Positions 46,300 through 58,857 of a stretch of DNA of 64,000 bases are shown in pieces. The notes under the pieces are model-generated. The model did no database searches. It worked only from the letters and a program-made list of their open reading frames with translations, and had not been told where the DNA came from. Source of the DNA: Lonicera japonica (lineage: Eukaryota > Streptophyta > Magnoliopsida > Dipsacales > Caprifoliaceae); NCBI GenBank assembly GCA_021464415.1, contig CM038463.1, positions 496,001 to 560,000 of the forward strand, written 5' to 3'. Each line of letters starts with the position of its first letter. Positions within the stretch are counted from its first letter, which is position 1. Made by a program: the position numbers and the translations under genes.

Positions 46300-46590
46300 A
46301 CAAAATAAATGTTTCCACTTAGGAGTTTCGGTGACAACTTTGTCTTGTCACTATTTAGGCTTGTCCCTAGTGACACCTTTAACTTTAGTGAGTAAACGAC
46401 TTGTGTTAGTGACGAATTTTCTAGTGACAACTTATGTTGTTGGTCATAAAAAACTATGTTTAGTGGTAACCTTTGCATTAGTGGCAATTTTGTGACATTG
46501 TCATATTATTATGATTAGAAAATTATTGTTCAATGACAACTTTATTTTTTATCAGTAGAGCCATTTTGTTAGTGACGATATCTTTTGTCG
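46300..46590. repeat. CACTA subterminal repeats
   Basis: At least eight variants of AGTGAC(A/G)A(C/A)TT, such as gtgacaacttt, tagtgacacct, tagtgacgaat, tagtgacaact and tagtggcaatt, spaced 20-50 bp. Such motifs bind the element's own proteins (TNPA in En/Spm). A hypothetical frame on the minus strand here is chance. 46600-47100 has nothing coding. Confidence 0.6.
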
Positions 46591-47129
46591 ACATTATCCT
46601 ATCTGTGGGGTAATTAGTATTGATTATGGGGCTATTTATTTGTCATTAATAAATAATATTTGCTTTTTACATGGCATTAATGTGTAATTTAATTTAGAAT
46701 ACCCAACTTTTTCCATTAAATATAAAATGAGAAATCAATTTAATGAAACAAATAATAAAAGAACAATATTATGATAAAATTGAAAAGCATTAAATAGCAA
46801 AGTTATTTGATCCAACTAAAAAAAAGTAACATGGTATGGAGAAAAGTAACATATGCTAATAAAATTAAGGTTCATTCTCAAACTCCTCCAAATAAATACG
46901 CTTCGCCTATAAACATCACAAAATTTGTAGACGACCGCAAAAACAAGTCACAGTCTGCAAATGTAAATGATCCTATCAACCTATTATATATCAAGCCAAG
47001 TAAACCTTAAGTAACCATATTGCATATAAAGCACACCAAAAGCACACATTTATGAAACTAAACAAATTATAATATATTCCAATAATTTATACTGATCAGG
47101 CGAAAAGATAAGTACCAGGGACGGAGAAC

Positions 47130-47800
47130 CATATGACCCCCATTGCTCATTTGTTCCATTAATGTTTTAAGCATTTCATCCATTCTCTTTTGTGAAGCCT
47201 CCATTTTGCATCTTCAACTCCATCTTATTATTTTCTTGCTCAACACGTTCAACTCTTTTTCTAACTTCATCCAACTCCGCTCTGTATTGCTCTTTGTACA
47301 ATGATGAGGTTAGTTTTGACTTTCGCCCAAGCACTTGTGCATAAATTTCCTCTTCGGTCTTTGATTCTGCACCCTCTACTTGAGACTAAAATAATAGTTG
47401 TTTCATTTTCTCCTATTATGATTTAGAAGAAAAAATGATAAAAAATCACAATTGTACCTAAAGCAATTATAAAACCTAAGAAATAGTGACAATGAATATT
47501 TAGCTTACATGATTCTGTTCTGCCTCTTCATTAACCCAAGTGTGTTTTTTCCTACCAAACCGAGGTATCTCATATAGCTTGATTTGGCCTGTCAAGGTCC
47601 CGTCTCCTTTTTATGTGTAATTTGAGTAATAACTTTATTATATCACCTATACATCCATATACACATGTTTCATATACAGTTGACTAAAACATTGTAAATT
47701 AATTACCTTTTCATGATGAATTCGGGCGAATGACTTCGTACCGGCAGTATGGGGTGAATTTTGCTGTGCTCGATTTTTTCAATTTCAATCACTAAGTCTC
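47130..47800 (-). pseudogene. CACTA second ORF, Transposase_24-like
   Basis: Minus-strand exons read TAGTKSFARIHHEK (about 47745-47700), DGTLTGQIKLYEIPRFGRKK (about 47610-47545), and VEGAESKTEEEIYAQVLGRKSK (about 47385-47320), then a coiled end with RAELDEVRKRVERVEQ. This is the plant Transposase_24 pattern. It is broken into small exons or damaged by indels, and I did not settle the splice sites. Confidence 0.65.
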
Positions 47801-48061
47801 TGCATTAAAGAACAAGCAACAAAAAAAATTGGATGCCAATAAAGACAAAAATGCTATAAGTTGTTGTATATAGATAAAGAAAATGGTAAACAATATGTTA
47901 TCTGATAAGAATGAAAGTTAAGCCAAGTACAATATCACTGCCAAATTGTTTCCTCACACATCAATTTAAGTTGTCCCTTTTATAATATTTAATATAATTT
48001 ACTGTAGTTTCTCATTTAACAAAATTATGCGTACATATTATTTATATAATTTTTCATCGTT

Positions 48062-48400
48062 TTAATATTTCCTAGATATGTTAATAGTGATAGTGTTCCA
48101 TTCCTTGTTTATTTGAATTCCTTTACTTCCATTTGAGTTCCACCAATCACACTTAAACAAAAACACGCGGTTATTCCCTAATAAATAGTCTAGCTCAATA
48201 ATATCTACGACCACACCATAAAAGTCAATCGATTTCCCATCATGCTCACCATTAACTGTGACACCACTATTTTGTGTTTTCCTGCTTAGCTCACGGGCAT
48301 GTGTGTGGAACCTATATCCATTCACATTTCAACCCATGTAGTATTTCACGTGATAATCAGGACCCTTAGCTAAGGATAAAAGTTTTTCACCAACCCTCCC
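48062..48400 (-). pseudogene. CACTA transposase DUF4216 region
   Basis: GYRFHTHARELSRKTQNSGV, then DFYGVVVDIIELDYL, then VFLFKCDWWNSNGSKGIQI: the DUF4216 domain that follows TNP2 in plant CACTA transposases. Upstream, pieces such as GPDYHVKYY can be read to about 48400 with a stop. The solo LTR at 48472 separates it from DUF4218. Confidence 0.8.
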
Positions 48401-48471
48401 TTCACAATATAACTATTTAACCTGTACATGTATAAAAGATTAATGTCCCGTTTAAGTTCTTAAATAATTAC

Positions 48472-49384
48472 TGTTGGTGCTAAAAACTGGGAAGGATATT
48501 TTAGACCACATAGTCAAAAGTTTATGACAAATAATTGGAACAATAAAGGTAAAGGTGCTGAATTTAAGAAAGTCAAGGATTTATAGAGGAAGTTGGCCTC
48601 GTATGAAGATATGGGTTAATCATCCCCTGTGGAATGAAGCTAGGAGCTCAGTTTGCCTTGTATTAATAATAAACTAGAAAGTATTACAAAATCATAAAAG
48701 TCTTTCTAGCCATTCTATTTTCTCAATATTACAATAAGATGAGAGTTGAGCTAACAACGGTTTAGTCTCTCTAACTGAGGAGCTTATATGTCAGCTATCA
48801 AGCTCTGCTTTCTATCTTTTCGTGCTTATTTGTGGTGTGTTTTCTGTCTCTCTCTGATTCTTCCCAAAATGAAACTTGATGATTACTTGGTTGTTGGGAG
48901 AAGTAAATGCTTCTTGTATATATATGACTGGAGGAAACGTGTGGCCAGAGCTTCCAGAGCAGGTCTGGAGCCATGCTTCTACCAGTATCAACTCTGACCT
49001 TACTTCTCCATGAATTCCAGTGCATTAAATGCAGTTGGTGTGCATTTAATTAAGGTGAGGGGAGTTCTGTGCCCTCTACAGAGCAGGTGACAGTAGCCCA
49101 TGCCTTTGTTAACCACTTCCAGTAGGGTGGTTGGGCAAGAAATAGAGAGAGCTTCAAAGCTCGTTCGAAAGAGCTTTGGGGCTCGAGCCTTACAATTTGT
49201 TCGTATGTAATTAATCCTTGAACAGGTACCCAGTCCTCGAAGGGCTCTATCTTTTCTCATAAAGTCATAACAGGGCTCCTCCAATCTCTTTGTTTCAAGA
49301 AATGGGCCCGATAGCTGACATGGTTCGGCCACGTGTTCAGCTCGAGGACGGCGGGGTAAATTGAATTAAGAATTTGCACCATCA
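48472..49384 (-). mobile_element. Solo LTR of element H's family, in the CACTA element
   Basis: It reads TGTTGGTGCT ... GCACCATCA with attac duplicated at 48467-48471 and 49385-49389; 913 bp. It matches the LTRs of element H in reverse orientation (ccttgtattaataataaa, gagctttggggctcgagcc). The clean target duplication shows how the family LTR ends should read. Confidence 0.9.
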
Positions 49385-49646
49385 ATTACATAAAAGAAAA
49401 TAAGTATGAACAAAAAGCTTCTATTTTAAGTGTACATACATGTCTTTCAAACCATTTAGGGAATTCCAATATGTGCCTTCTTTTCAACATCCCTTGTAAT
49501 GATAGCATTAAGTTCATCCTTATGCTCACTATACACAAAAGTATGCATAATAATTATAACAAATAAAAAAAAGTAATTAATTTTAGATACTCATGTAAAA
49601 GTATGGAGTTTGTTCTTACATTATATATTTCTCAGCTGTATCACAA

Positions 49647-50436
49647 TTACTCAACACATACATATGAGCATTGTATAACTATGAATTGTTCAACTTGCCA
49701 AATTTTGGACCACCAAATGGACAACCTGTTACATGTAAATATGTTTAACATCCCTTGTTGATCTTCTATATCATAGTTACGCTCAAGCCTATTAAATAAT
49801 GTCTCAACATTATACAAGTAAATTGAGCAAAATGTTAAACACTCATTATGAATATAGCGCTCAGCGATTGACCTTTTCGGTCGAGCCTTATTAGGCACAT
49901 ACCCTTTTAGTGTACCCATCTTCCTATTCATAAATATCATTGTCAGATTTAAAGGATAAAAAAATTTTTTTTTAGTAAAATTCATAATGGTTAACCAATT
50001 GATAAAATGATAATATCACACCTTTCAAATGGAAACATCCTTCTGTATTGAACTGTTCTTGCAATTTTAGCTTCACTAGGAATGTGAACTGTTAAGTGAA
50101 TCATGACATCGAAGAATGCTGGAGGGAATATTCTTTCCAATTTGCACAATGTTAAAGGGATATCATTCTTTAGTTTCTTCAACTTATCCAAGAACAATGT
50201 TCTTGAACACAGCTGCCTAAAGAAATTACTCAATTCAATTAAGGCCTGGGATACTTCCTTTCTCATGTATCCACGTATTGCATGTGGAAGTAGTCGTTGT
50301 AATAAGACATGATAATCGTGGCTCTTCATTCCAGAAACATGACACTATTTCGTTTTCATATATGGAGAAATATTTGAAGCAAAGCCGTCTGGGAACTTTA
50401 TTGAATTTAAGAATTCACAAAAAAAACTTCTCTCAT
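49647..50436 (-). pseudogene. CACTA transposase, TNP2 end and DUF4218
   Basis: From about 50436: ERSFFCEFLNSIKFPDGFAS, then GMKSHDYHVLLQRLLPHAI (50329), LCKLERIFPPAFFDVMIHL, VQYRRMFPFER; a break near 49985; then MGTLKGYVPNKARPKRSIAE and ECLTFCS (to 49770). This is the conserved DUF4218 stretch of plant CACTA transposases. Stop TAG near 50345, shift near 49985. Confidence 0.85.
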
Positions 50437-51903
50437 CATGTTGTTAGGTTTATTTTATTAGTTAGCTTGATTCCGATGTCAAGAACACTTTTTCAGTTGT
50501 AATTGTTTGAATCGAATTGGAGTTTTAAAGATCCAACAATTAACGGAAGCTCGCCGAATTTACCTGATTCATTGCACATAATTTTGGACCTAAAGCAAGT
50601 TGGTTTTATGGTTTAATTCAAAATATAGATGGTGTTTGAGCTTAAAATTCGAAGTTAAAAGCCTTTTGAGTAAAATCTATTTTTAAGTATTTTTACCGAG
50701 TTTTGTTGTGATCCGAAAAAGTCTAATCGACACAAATTATTGAGAAAACTTATTTTTTTTATATCTAACATGTTTCTAAAATTACCTCTAAAACTTGAGT
50801 CGATTTATTGTCCAAACAAATTTAATACGATAAAATAAAGTAAAAAAAAATAAACATTAAAAGGATTTTTACTTAAATAAATTAAAAAGGAAAAATTTTA
50901 GAGTGTTTGAAAAGTCAAAGATATTTTTTTGAACAAACCCACGTGCCTTTGTTTGTTTCATACGCAGCAATTAATGGGCCTAGCCCATTCAAAGAAAGCC
51001 ACGTGGAATGCAGTTAAAAAAAGAAAGCAGCTTGTTTAATGAACGGATCGGTATAAGGTTTTATAACTTGAACCGGTCCGGCGCAAAAGTCAACCAAGGA
51101 TGTCAATTTTAAATTTTGGATCGGTCTAACTTATTGAGACTTGTATTGGTTCAGTGTGTATTTTGTTGGGTATGATTTTTATCACAAAAATTAATTTTTT
51201 TAATATTTTAAACATATTTTAAAAAGGATTTTGACTTTATATATTTTTTATAAATATAACAATTAATTTGGATAAAAAATACACGATTCTAGAGAGCTTT
51301 TTGAGAGAGAAAATATTCAAACGCTAGAATTAATTTTTGAGAGTTTTGAAACACCACCTATGTCTTGTTTACATGCCATAGGAAATCCTATTATTTTTTA
51401 ATTTTAAGAACTAGGGTTCCAAAAGTTCACGGTCCTGTGGAAGTGTCTTTGGTTGCAATTGGAGACGGGATGAGCGAAGTGGCTAACGCGCGATAAGGGA
51501 AATCGCTGACGGGGGTAAAAGATTGTGATCAAGTGCGTGGAAAGAGGCGACGGGTAAGCCAAAATAGCGGGAAGCATTACGCCAAGCCAGCCGCGGTTGG
51601 ATTCTACGTTCAAGGAATTAACGGGACTGTTGCGTAAATTGTGAGGAAGCAATTTTTGTAAGTCATCGAATCTGTAATTCCGTTTTGATCATAGTGAAGC
51701 ACTGTCGATTAGTCCCGATGATTAGTCCTATGCAAGTAAGGATACCTCGTAATTTTCTACTGTTGTGTGATTGCTTTTTGTGATTGCTTGATATAATTGC
51801 TAGACAACACAACACATGTTTCAATAGTAAAATTGATTAGATCTAGGGTTTTAATTCCGCTTATCAAATCTCAAATTATTTTTTGATAAAAACCCTAAAA
51901 TCA
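50437..51903 (+). mobile_element. LTR-like insertion in the CACTA transposase
   Basis: The CACTA coding sequence stops at about 51905 and resumes at about 50436, so some 1.47 kb was inserted. The insert is noncoding, starts near TGTTGTTAGG and ends near CCCTAAAATCA. It carries CGGATCGGTAT (51044), AACCGGTCCG (51071-51080) and GGATCGGTC (51118-51126), like 43624-43727. I could not confirm a target duplication, so exact ends are uncertain. Confidence 0.55.
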
Positions 51904-53790
51904 ACCTAGGTGATACGATCCCTTAACTTGTGTTTTCTTCACATGTGATAAATTATAGCATACAGGGGGCATTACAAATGAATCACCTTCACGTTGTAGG
52001 TGCAACTCTCGCTTTAAACCCATTTCCATCAAATCTTTGCGTGCCTTCCACGTGTCTTTGGTTTTTCCATTAATATTCAACAATGTCCCTACAATACTAT
52101 CACATACATTCTTCTTTCTATGCATGACATCTAAATTGTGTCTTAATTTGAGAGTCTTCCAATATGGCAATTTAAAGAAAATACTCCTCTTTGTCCAATT
52201 CAACTCGTTTGCTCTACGTTTTTTCTTCTTCTTTTTTTGGAGCAATTTAGGGTCCTTGCAAAGGCTTGCATGTTCGATAGTATCTAAATGATTCAAAATA
52301 TCTTCCCCGGACTTTAGTTGTATTGGATCTTTAAAATCCTTTTTACTGTCAAATGACTCCATCTCCCTTTGCCATTTATGATTCTTTGGAAGAAATCGAC
52401 GAAGACCCATATAGCAACATTTATGTCCTTTAGGCAAACGTAGAGAAGAAGTCTCACCCATGTAAATTGGGCATGCCATGTAACCTTTTGTGCTCCATCC
52501 AGACAAATTAGCATAGGCAGGAAAGTCATTAATAGTCCATAAAGCTGTTGCATGCAATTGAAATATTTGCTTAGTATGGGCATCAAATGTCTCAATGCCA
52601 TATTCCCATAAATCCTTTAACTCCTCAATCAATGGTTGCAAATAAACATCGATGTCATTTCTGGGAGCATTTGGCTCATGTATAAGCATGGACATAATGA
52701 AAAAGGGACCTTTCATAAATTTCCAGGGAGGTAAATTGTAAGGCCCAAGAAATACTGGCCATATGCTATAAGCATTGTTTATATTCCCAAAAGGGTTGAA
52801 TACATCGCTTGCCAAACCCAGTCTGACATTACAAGGATCCTGAGAAAATGACTCATGAATTTTGTCAAATTTTTTCCAAGATTCAGAGTCAGCTAGGTGC
52901 ATCATAACGTTCTCCTCATTAACGAGCTTTTCTTTATGCCACTTCATATCATAAGAAATGGATTTATTTACGAATAACCTCTGTAATCTAGGCTTCAACG
53001 GGAAGTAACGTAAGACTTTTTAAGGTATCTTCTTACTTCCTTCAAACTTCCACCTAGAGGTGTTGCACTTTGGACATGCATCCAAATCGTAAATTTTTTT
53101 CCAAGAAAGTGCACAATCATAAACACAAGCGTGTATTTTCATATAGTCATGTCCCAAATCACGGACAATCTTTTTAGCCTCGTAGTATGACCCAAGAAGA
53201 GTCTCACCAATTGGAAGGGCATCTTTTAATAGTTCAATTAACATGTTAAACGACTTATCACTCCAACGATTCATTGTTTTCAAATGTAAGAGTTTCATTA
53301 TAAAAGACAACTTAGAGTACTTCTTATAACCCGGATAAAGTTCTTGTTCTGCATCACCTAACATTCTAAGAAACAAATTTTCTTTTTTGTTAGGAATATG
53401 AGACCCTTGACTAGTAGAATCTTCTATGCCTCCCCATTCATGCCCCATTTGACGAAAGGCAATGTCATTTATTATTTCATGCGTACTAGTATTTCCATGA
53501 TCTTCCTCGTGTGTGTCAGTCGCACAATCATCATCATTAGAACTATCTTCCAAGTTTTCCCCATGGAATATCCATATAATATAAGTCTTGACAACTCCGC
53601 GTATGAATAAATGATCCTCTATGACTTCTCGAGTTTGATCTACGAAGTTGTTGCAAATAATACAAGGACACGCGATCTTACTTTGCGGGTCTCTATTAAC
53701 ATATGCAAAGTCAAGGAATTCTTTTATACCCTTTTCATAAGCAGGGTCTAGTCTATTTTTAAGTTACATCCAACTCTTATCCATGAGTTC
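51901..53790 (-). pseudogene. CACTA transposase, transposase-associated domain and TNP2 (Transposase_21)
   Basis: From about 53790: MDKSWM, a stop, then LDPAYEKGIKEFLDFAY, IACPCIICNN, EVIEDHLFIRG and IFHGEN (the Transpos_assoc zinc-binding domain). Next a linker (53553-53200) with DACPKCNTSRW (about 53080-53045) and a stop at 53020. TNP2 proper (52998-51901): LASDVFNPFGN, YNLPPWKFMKGPFFIMSMLI, DIDVYLQPLIEELKDLWE, ALWTINDFPAYANLSGW, LRHNLDVMHRKKNVCDSIVG. TNP2 is the DDE-type transposase that cuts at the CACTA ends. An LTR insertion at about 51903 and two stops inactivate it. Confidence 0.88.
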
Positions 53791-53966
53791 CTACCATAAG
53801 ATAACCAATTAAGTATCCAAAGATAATAAAAAGTTTAAAGGTAACGCAAATTAAAGATATGTGAACAAAAATTATTTCCAGGTTAAGGTGCAACGTTACA
53901 AAAACTAGAACCTTAATTAAAGTGAACTGGTAGTGATTTCCAATTGTTTGAAGGTTGAAAGAGATA

Positions 53967-55287
53967 TGTCCTAGGACTATTCATAGATTATGATTTGTAC
54001 TTGGATATCTTATGCTTATTTTTATTAATAAAGTTTATTTATTTTACTTTATAATCTCTTGTAAATAATATTTATTAATACTAGTTCATCAAGTACGTGA
54101 CTAGATTGTGGGATGCTAGTAATGTAATAATAATATTGTTTAGATGTCCCTAATCATGTATCAATAACCTAGGATCACGTTGATATAATGATTAGAGTAT
54201 GGGTCAGCTGATGACTATGTTCCACAAGTCATGGATATGGAGATATCAAGCTGAACATACTGATACTTGTTAGGGAACAAAGTATTGGACTGACCCGCTT
54301 TGGGGACACTGCGAGGAGTGTTACATAATGTCATCAGTGATGTTCCCCATTTGTGATATCGTATTATCCTCAGACCTGAGATCGCCATGGTTACCAACAT
54401 AGGGATTAGCATGTCAGGCATTATCAAACGTTGCTCTTGACCGAGTAATTATAAAGATGATGACCGAGCATACTATGAACTATGTAGAGGTATGTGGTTG
54501 ATCAAGATGGGATTTGTCACTCTCATATATTGAGAGAGATATCGTTGGGCCCCTTGATAAGTGTAATTAATATTTGCATGGCCATGCACAAATGAGATGT
54601 CATTTGTTTTGGATTAATTATACTTAGAGATCAAGAAATAAAGATTGAACTATACAAGAATGACACTTGCCTAGTCTTGTGTTCAATCTAGATATCGATT
54701 GACAAAAGGAGTTAATGTGTGAAATATCAATTTAAGGTTGTGTCGTTTTTGACCTTTATACCCTTTGGATAATAGTAATGTTTTACTAGAAACCGCTTAC
54801 TGTTCGTATAATAAAACGGGTTTTAATTGTACGGCCAAAGAGTGTAAAACCTACAGGGTCGCACACCAAAACGAGTTGGATCAAAACGAATTAAAACGGG
54901 CCAAGTTGGACTTGGGCCCAGTTCGTTTGTTGCTTAGGGTTCTCACTAGGGTTCCCTTATAAAAGGGAACCTTTGTTCTTCTTGGCCGTCAACGAAATTG
55001 AGAGAGGCAAGAAAATTCGAAATAGCAGAGAGAACCCTAGAGGGCGCTAGTACACCAAGCAAGATCTCATCTCGTTCGTGTGTGCATACCGTAGAGGCGT
55101 CGTGTTTTCTACGCTAAGGACGACAACAACAGAAGGATCAGATCCATCCTGTTCGTTTCATTGACATCAAATCTCGATTAAGGTATGTCATCTGTCGATC
55201 TTATTGAACTGCATAGATCATAGGATTCAATGATTAGTGCGTAAATTAGTGTATGCGATGCATGATTACTGCCCTAATTTCCTAACA
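53967..55287 (+). mobile_element. Copia-like LTR, probably solo or truncated
   Basis: It begins TGTCCTAGGAC and ends CTAATTTCCTAACA, with a TATA box (TTATAAAAGG, about 54957-54966) and a leader-like R region (agagagaaccctag). No primer-binding site or coding region follows, and the flanks (agata/ttaca) do not match. The frame at 54765-54962 inside it is chance. Confidence 0.5.
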
Positions 55288-57395
55288 TTACACATTTAAT
55301 GGAGTTTTGTTTTTTTGTACTGTGATGCAAGATTTTACAAACAAAGAAAAGAGAAAAAGAGAAAATATTGCTAATGATTTTTATTTATTTATTTGATTTT
55401 AGAAACAATGGTATAATATGAGCATATTTATGAAGTAGTATGCCATCCAACCAAGAAGATATGTAGTGGTATTTATTCTTTCTTTAACTATCAATGTACT
55501 GAAAAGGCACTTTCAGTTACTCATTTATTTCTAGGCCATTTTTAGTCATTCACTCTAGACAGTCCTGGCACTTTGTACATCCACATTTAGCTACACTCAA
55601 TTGTTACATTTATTTACTTATGTTAATTTACACATACATATGATATATATATATACATATATTCCATTATTCATGTCATTAAATTCACTCAGGTCCGGGA
55701 CAGATTGTACGTACATGTATATCTACTTACCATAAGTAGTATGGCAAGCCATAGTAGTTTACTAGTTTAGCATGTTCAAAATTGGAAAATAAAAACAGAA
55801 AAAAAAATTATATAGAGGAAAAGGAAAGTTTAAAAATTCATAAGTAAAATATGAATGAGTGACAATACCAATGGACGGACTGAATAATTATCCTTTTCTT
55901 TAGGATTTATTGGTGACTTAGCGATTTTGTATGTAAACAGTTATTCTTGTGTCATTGTTTCTATATATATATATATATTTTTTTGAAATTTTAAGATATG
56001 AATTTATTACCCCCCACAATGGGATTAAGATTGATTTAATTTGGAGAATTTAAAAGGAGTTTGATGGAAGTTTAATTGGCATCAAGAAAATCCTGCTGCT
56101 TTTGATTGTGAACTTGGATAATTTAATCTGAACAACATCTAGCTGGCAATCATTCTTTACGTGACATTTCCACAATTCACTTGTCTTTTGTTAATTAATG
56201 GTGATTGATAGTTGTATTAGTTTTCTTGGATTTTTTTTGGCATTTTACTGATGTTAGTTTTGCGTTTTTCCATCCTTATTATTTGTTTGTTCCGTTAATC
56301 TTCCTTTCTTAATTAGGTACGACCTCTTTTTGGGCACTAGATTTATGCTTAATTCACGTTTGTTGTTGTATGTTATATAGCTGCTAGAAATAGCTTTTCA
56401 TGTTGAGATTTAATTTCTATCCGAATGCTTTTAGTTTTCATTTGAAGAATTCAATTCTATATCTCATTGGACTTGTTTGTTCTATATCACGGTTTCACAA
56501 TCTTTGGAGGCCTAAGTGTGTTTAAAGTGTCCACCTTGAGCTACATCTCTATGTCACTGTGTGTGGTACATTGGCTCATTAGAAAATTTCGTAAAATATG
56601 GTGTAACTTGTGCATTATATAACCTTTAGACTCTTTCTTCTCCTCCCTGACCGACTACATCAAAGAATGTAATCTTATCAACCACTTATGTCCACAAGCT
56701 TATATGCAGATAAAATTAGTGAATTCTTTGCCTATCTATTCGTAACCGCTATATACCACTGAGAAGTATCCTATTGTTCTTCTCCACATATCCCCTTCAT
56801 GCTTAAATTTTGATTAATTTCACCTACTCTTTACCTTGTATGGTGCTTATTATACATAGAAAACCACACTGGGCTCATCTTTCATAAACTGTTATAAACA
56901 AGAAATTAGGTGGGGCACTTCTTGTATTTTAACACTATAACATGAGATAACAGAATAAATATACATAGGATAAAAGTAACAAAGTTCCAATTTTGGGCAC
57001 TTGCCCCACCAAAATGCCATCTAGATCCGCCTATGTTATGAAATAATAATATGCAATATATAGTTTATGATATAATTTTGTTTATCTAGTTGGTCCATCT
57101 AATGTATCCTACTTTATAGAAACTCTGTAATTCCTTTATATCATTTTTTTGCTCTCTACCAGTGTATTGTTGCGTATTGCCCAAAACCAAAACAGAGTAA
57201 AACTCTATGCATTTCAGCATACTGTTGTGTTTATCAGCTTAAAATTCTTTGTTATATATCTATATATAAGATATATGGTTTTGTGGATTATTGGTTGTAT
57301 ATGATATTATGTTTGATTAAAGTTGAGAAGATCTTGAGTAGTCTTCTGTTTGTTTATGTGTTTTTTTAGGGTTCAATTGAATTGGGATTATTGGT
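55288..57395. other. No gene seen; AT-rich noncoding DNA
   Basis: No frame of note on either strand. There is a short AT microsatellite (about 55966-55980) and a phrase cttgccccaccaaaatgcc-atctagatccgcc (about 57000-57035) of the kind often left by plant transposons. Otherwise unassigned. Confidence 0.5.
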
Positions 57396-58857
57396 TGTAA
57401 TACCTTGTACTTTAAATTGTTTTAAATTGAATTATATTAGCTTATCTATACTCATGCGAGTGATCGTTTGGTGATTTGGGTGGTTCGAATTGATTTTGGT
57501 TGGTAAATAAGAAGTTTTGGTCTTTCGCAATTTGTTATTTCTAGCTATCTTTGAGCTATCATAATTTCTTCTCTATTTATCAGAATGAGATTCTGTATGC
57601 ATAGGTGTCTAGTATTTGTACCATTCTACAACTTTCGTGTTTTGACTAAAGTCTAATTCACACTTCTCGTGGGTCAAAACAGGGCGCAAAGTAGGCCCAT
57701 TGCAAAATTCTGGTCATTCAGTAGCGTTTTGGCAAAGTGCTGTCTTCGGTGAATTTATGGGAAAAATATATCCAGAATTTGGGAAAACTTCCTTTAGAAA
57801 GTTATATATCTTTGAAATACCTTTTTGTGAACATACAGAACGCCTCAATCGGAGTTCCGAGCGAAAAGTTATGGCCAAAACAAAAACAGTGCTCCAGGGC
57901 CCAAAAATTAAAGCGCGGACCGGTATGGAGTTTTTGGCATACCGGTCCGGCACCAAAATTTTGGAAAAATTGACCCCTGCGGACCGGTATTGGGTATTTT
58001 GCATACTGGTCCACCAGTTAACTATTCCCACCGACTTAAGCTCGTTTTAAGGCCATTTTCACTCATTTTTCAACCCATTTTCGAGGCGACCTCCCACACC
58101 CTTCTAAGGGAGGCTCTAGAGGGTTCTAGAGAGAGAAAGAAGGGGATTTCTACGCATCTATCCGTCCGAATCGAAGATTCAAGCTTAATATCATCCAAAC
58201 CACCTTTAAGGTACTATTCATCATCTTCTATCTTGGTTTTCTTTTATAAAAGCTCAAGCGTGAGCTTTGGCTACTTGGGTTGGGTTTATACTATATTAAT
58301 TCGAGGAATTTGGCTATGCTAGGAATGCGGTGACACGAGAGCTTGACGATTTCACCGAACGGGGCTTCGGTTTATAACTTTCTTCATTCTTTTGGTCTAT
58401 ACACTTGAGGTAGGGGTTTATATGACTTTAAAACTCGATAATATAGTTTAAATGTTTCCAAAATATGTAATATGACGTTGTTTGATGAGATTTATTATGT
58501 TTTCCCCATGTTTTCCCTAAGGTACTTATAACACATCTATTGGATGCATTTATGAATGTCTATAAAGGCTCAAATGTGAGATTTGAAGCTATAAATGCCA
58601 TATACACATGATATCTTTGTATTATCCAACCATGTGAAGTATTCCATGGATTCTTGACTCTTAAAATATTTATGAAATGAACTGTTGTGGTTTTTTCACA
58701 TCATGGAGTACGGGGTTGGGCTTGTGGAAGTTTATATGGGATAAAGTACTTCAAATGTTTGTTAAATGATATGAATGCATGTTTTGAGGCAAAGTATGCC
58801 ATTTAGACTTGACATATTGTGCTAATTGAATTGTATAAGATATCCCTTGGATGTATG
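57396..58857 (+). mobile_element. Truncated LTR, family E (copy 3)
   Basis: It starts TGTAATACC and follows the reverse complement of copies 1 and 2 (gtgggtcaaaacagggcgcaaag, gccataacttttcg). It contains GGACCGGTAT (57917-57926) with ATACCGGTCC (57939-57948), and GGACCGGTAT (57981-57990) with ATACTGGTCC (58003-58012). It breaks off within ttggatgtatg, where a copia LTR is inserted at 58858; the rest is not seen before the window ends. Confidence 0.8.

Larger units (their letters stand above)
46250..53935 (-). mobile_element. CACTA (En/Spm) transposon with nested LTRs
   Basis: The coding order on the minus strand is transposase-associated domain, TNP2 (Transposase_21), DUF4218, DUF4216, Transposase_24, as in plant CACTA elements. 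The right end reads TAGTG (53931-53935), that is CACTACCAGTTCAC on the minus strand. The left end is a region of repeated (T)AGTGACAACTT words. The exact left terminus is not fixed. Two LTR insertions split it (48472-49384, about 50437-51903). Confidence 0.75.

Noticed and set aside
53962..55292. Target duplication around the copia-like LTR
   Set aside because: The five bases on each side (agata and ttaca) do not match, so I did not call it a clean solo LTR.
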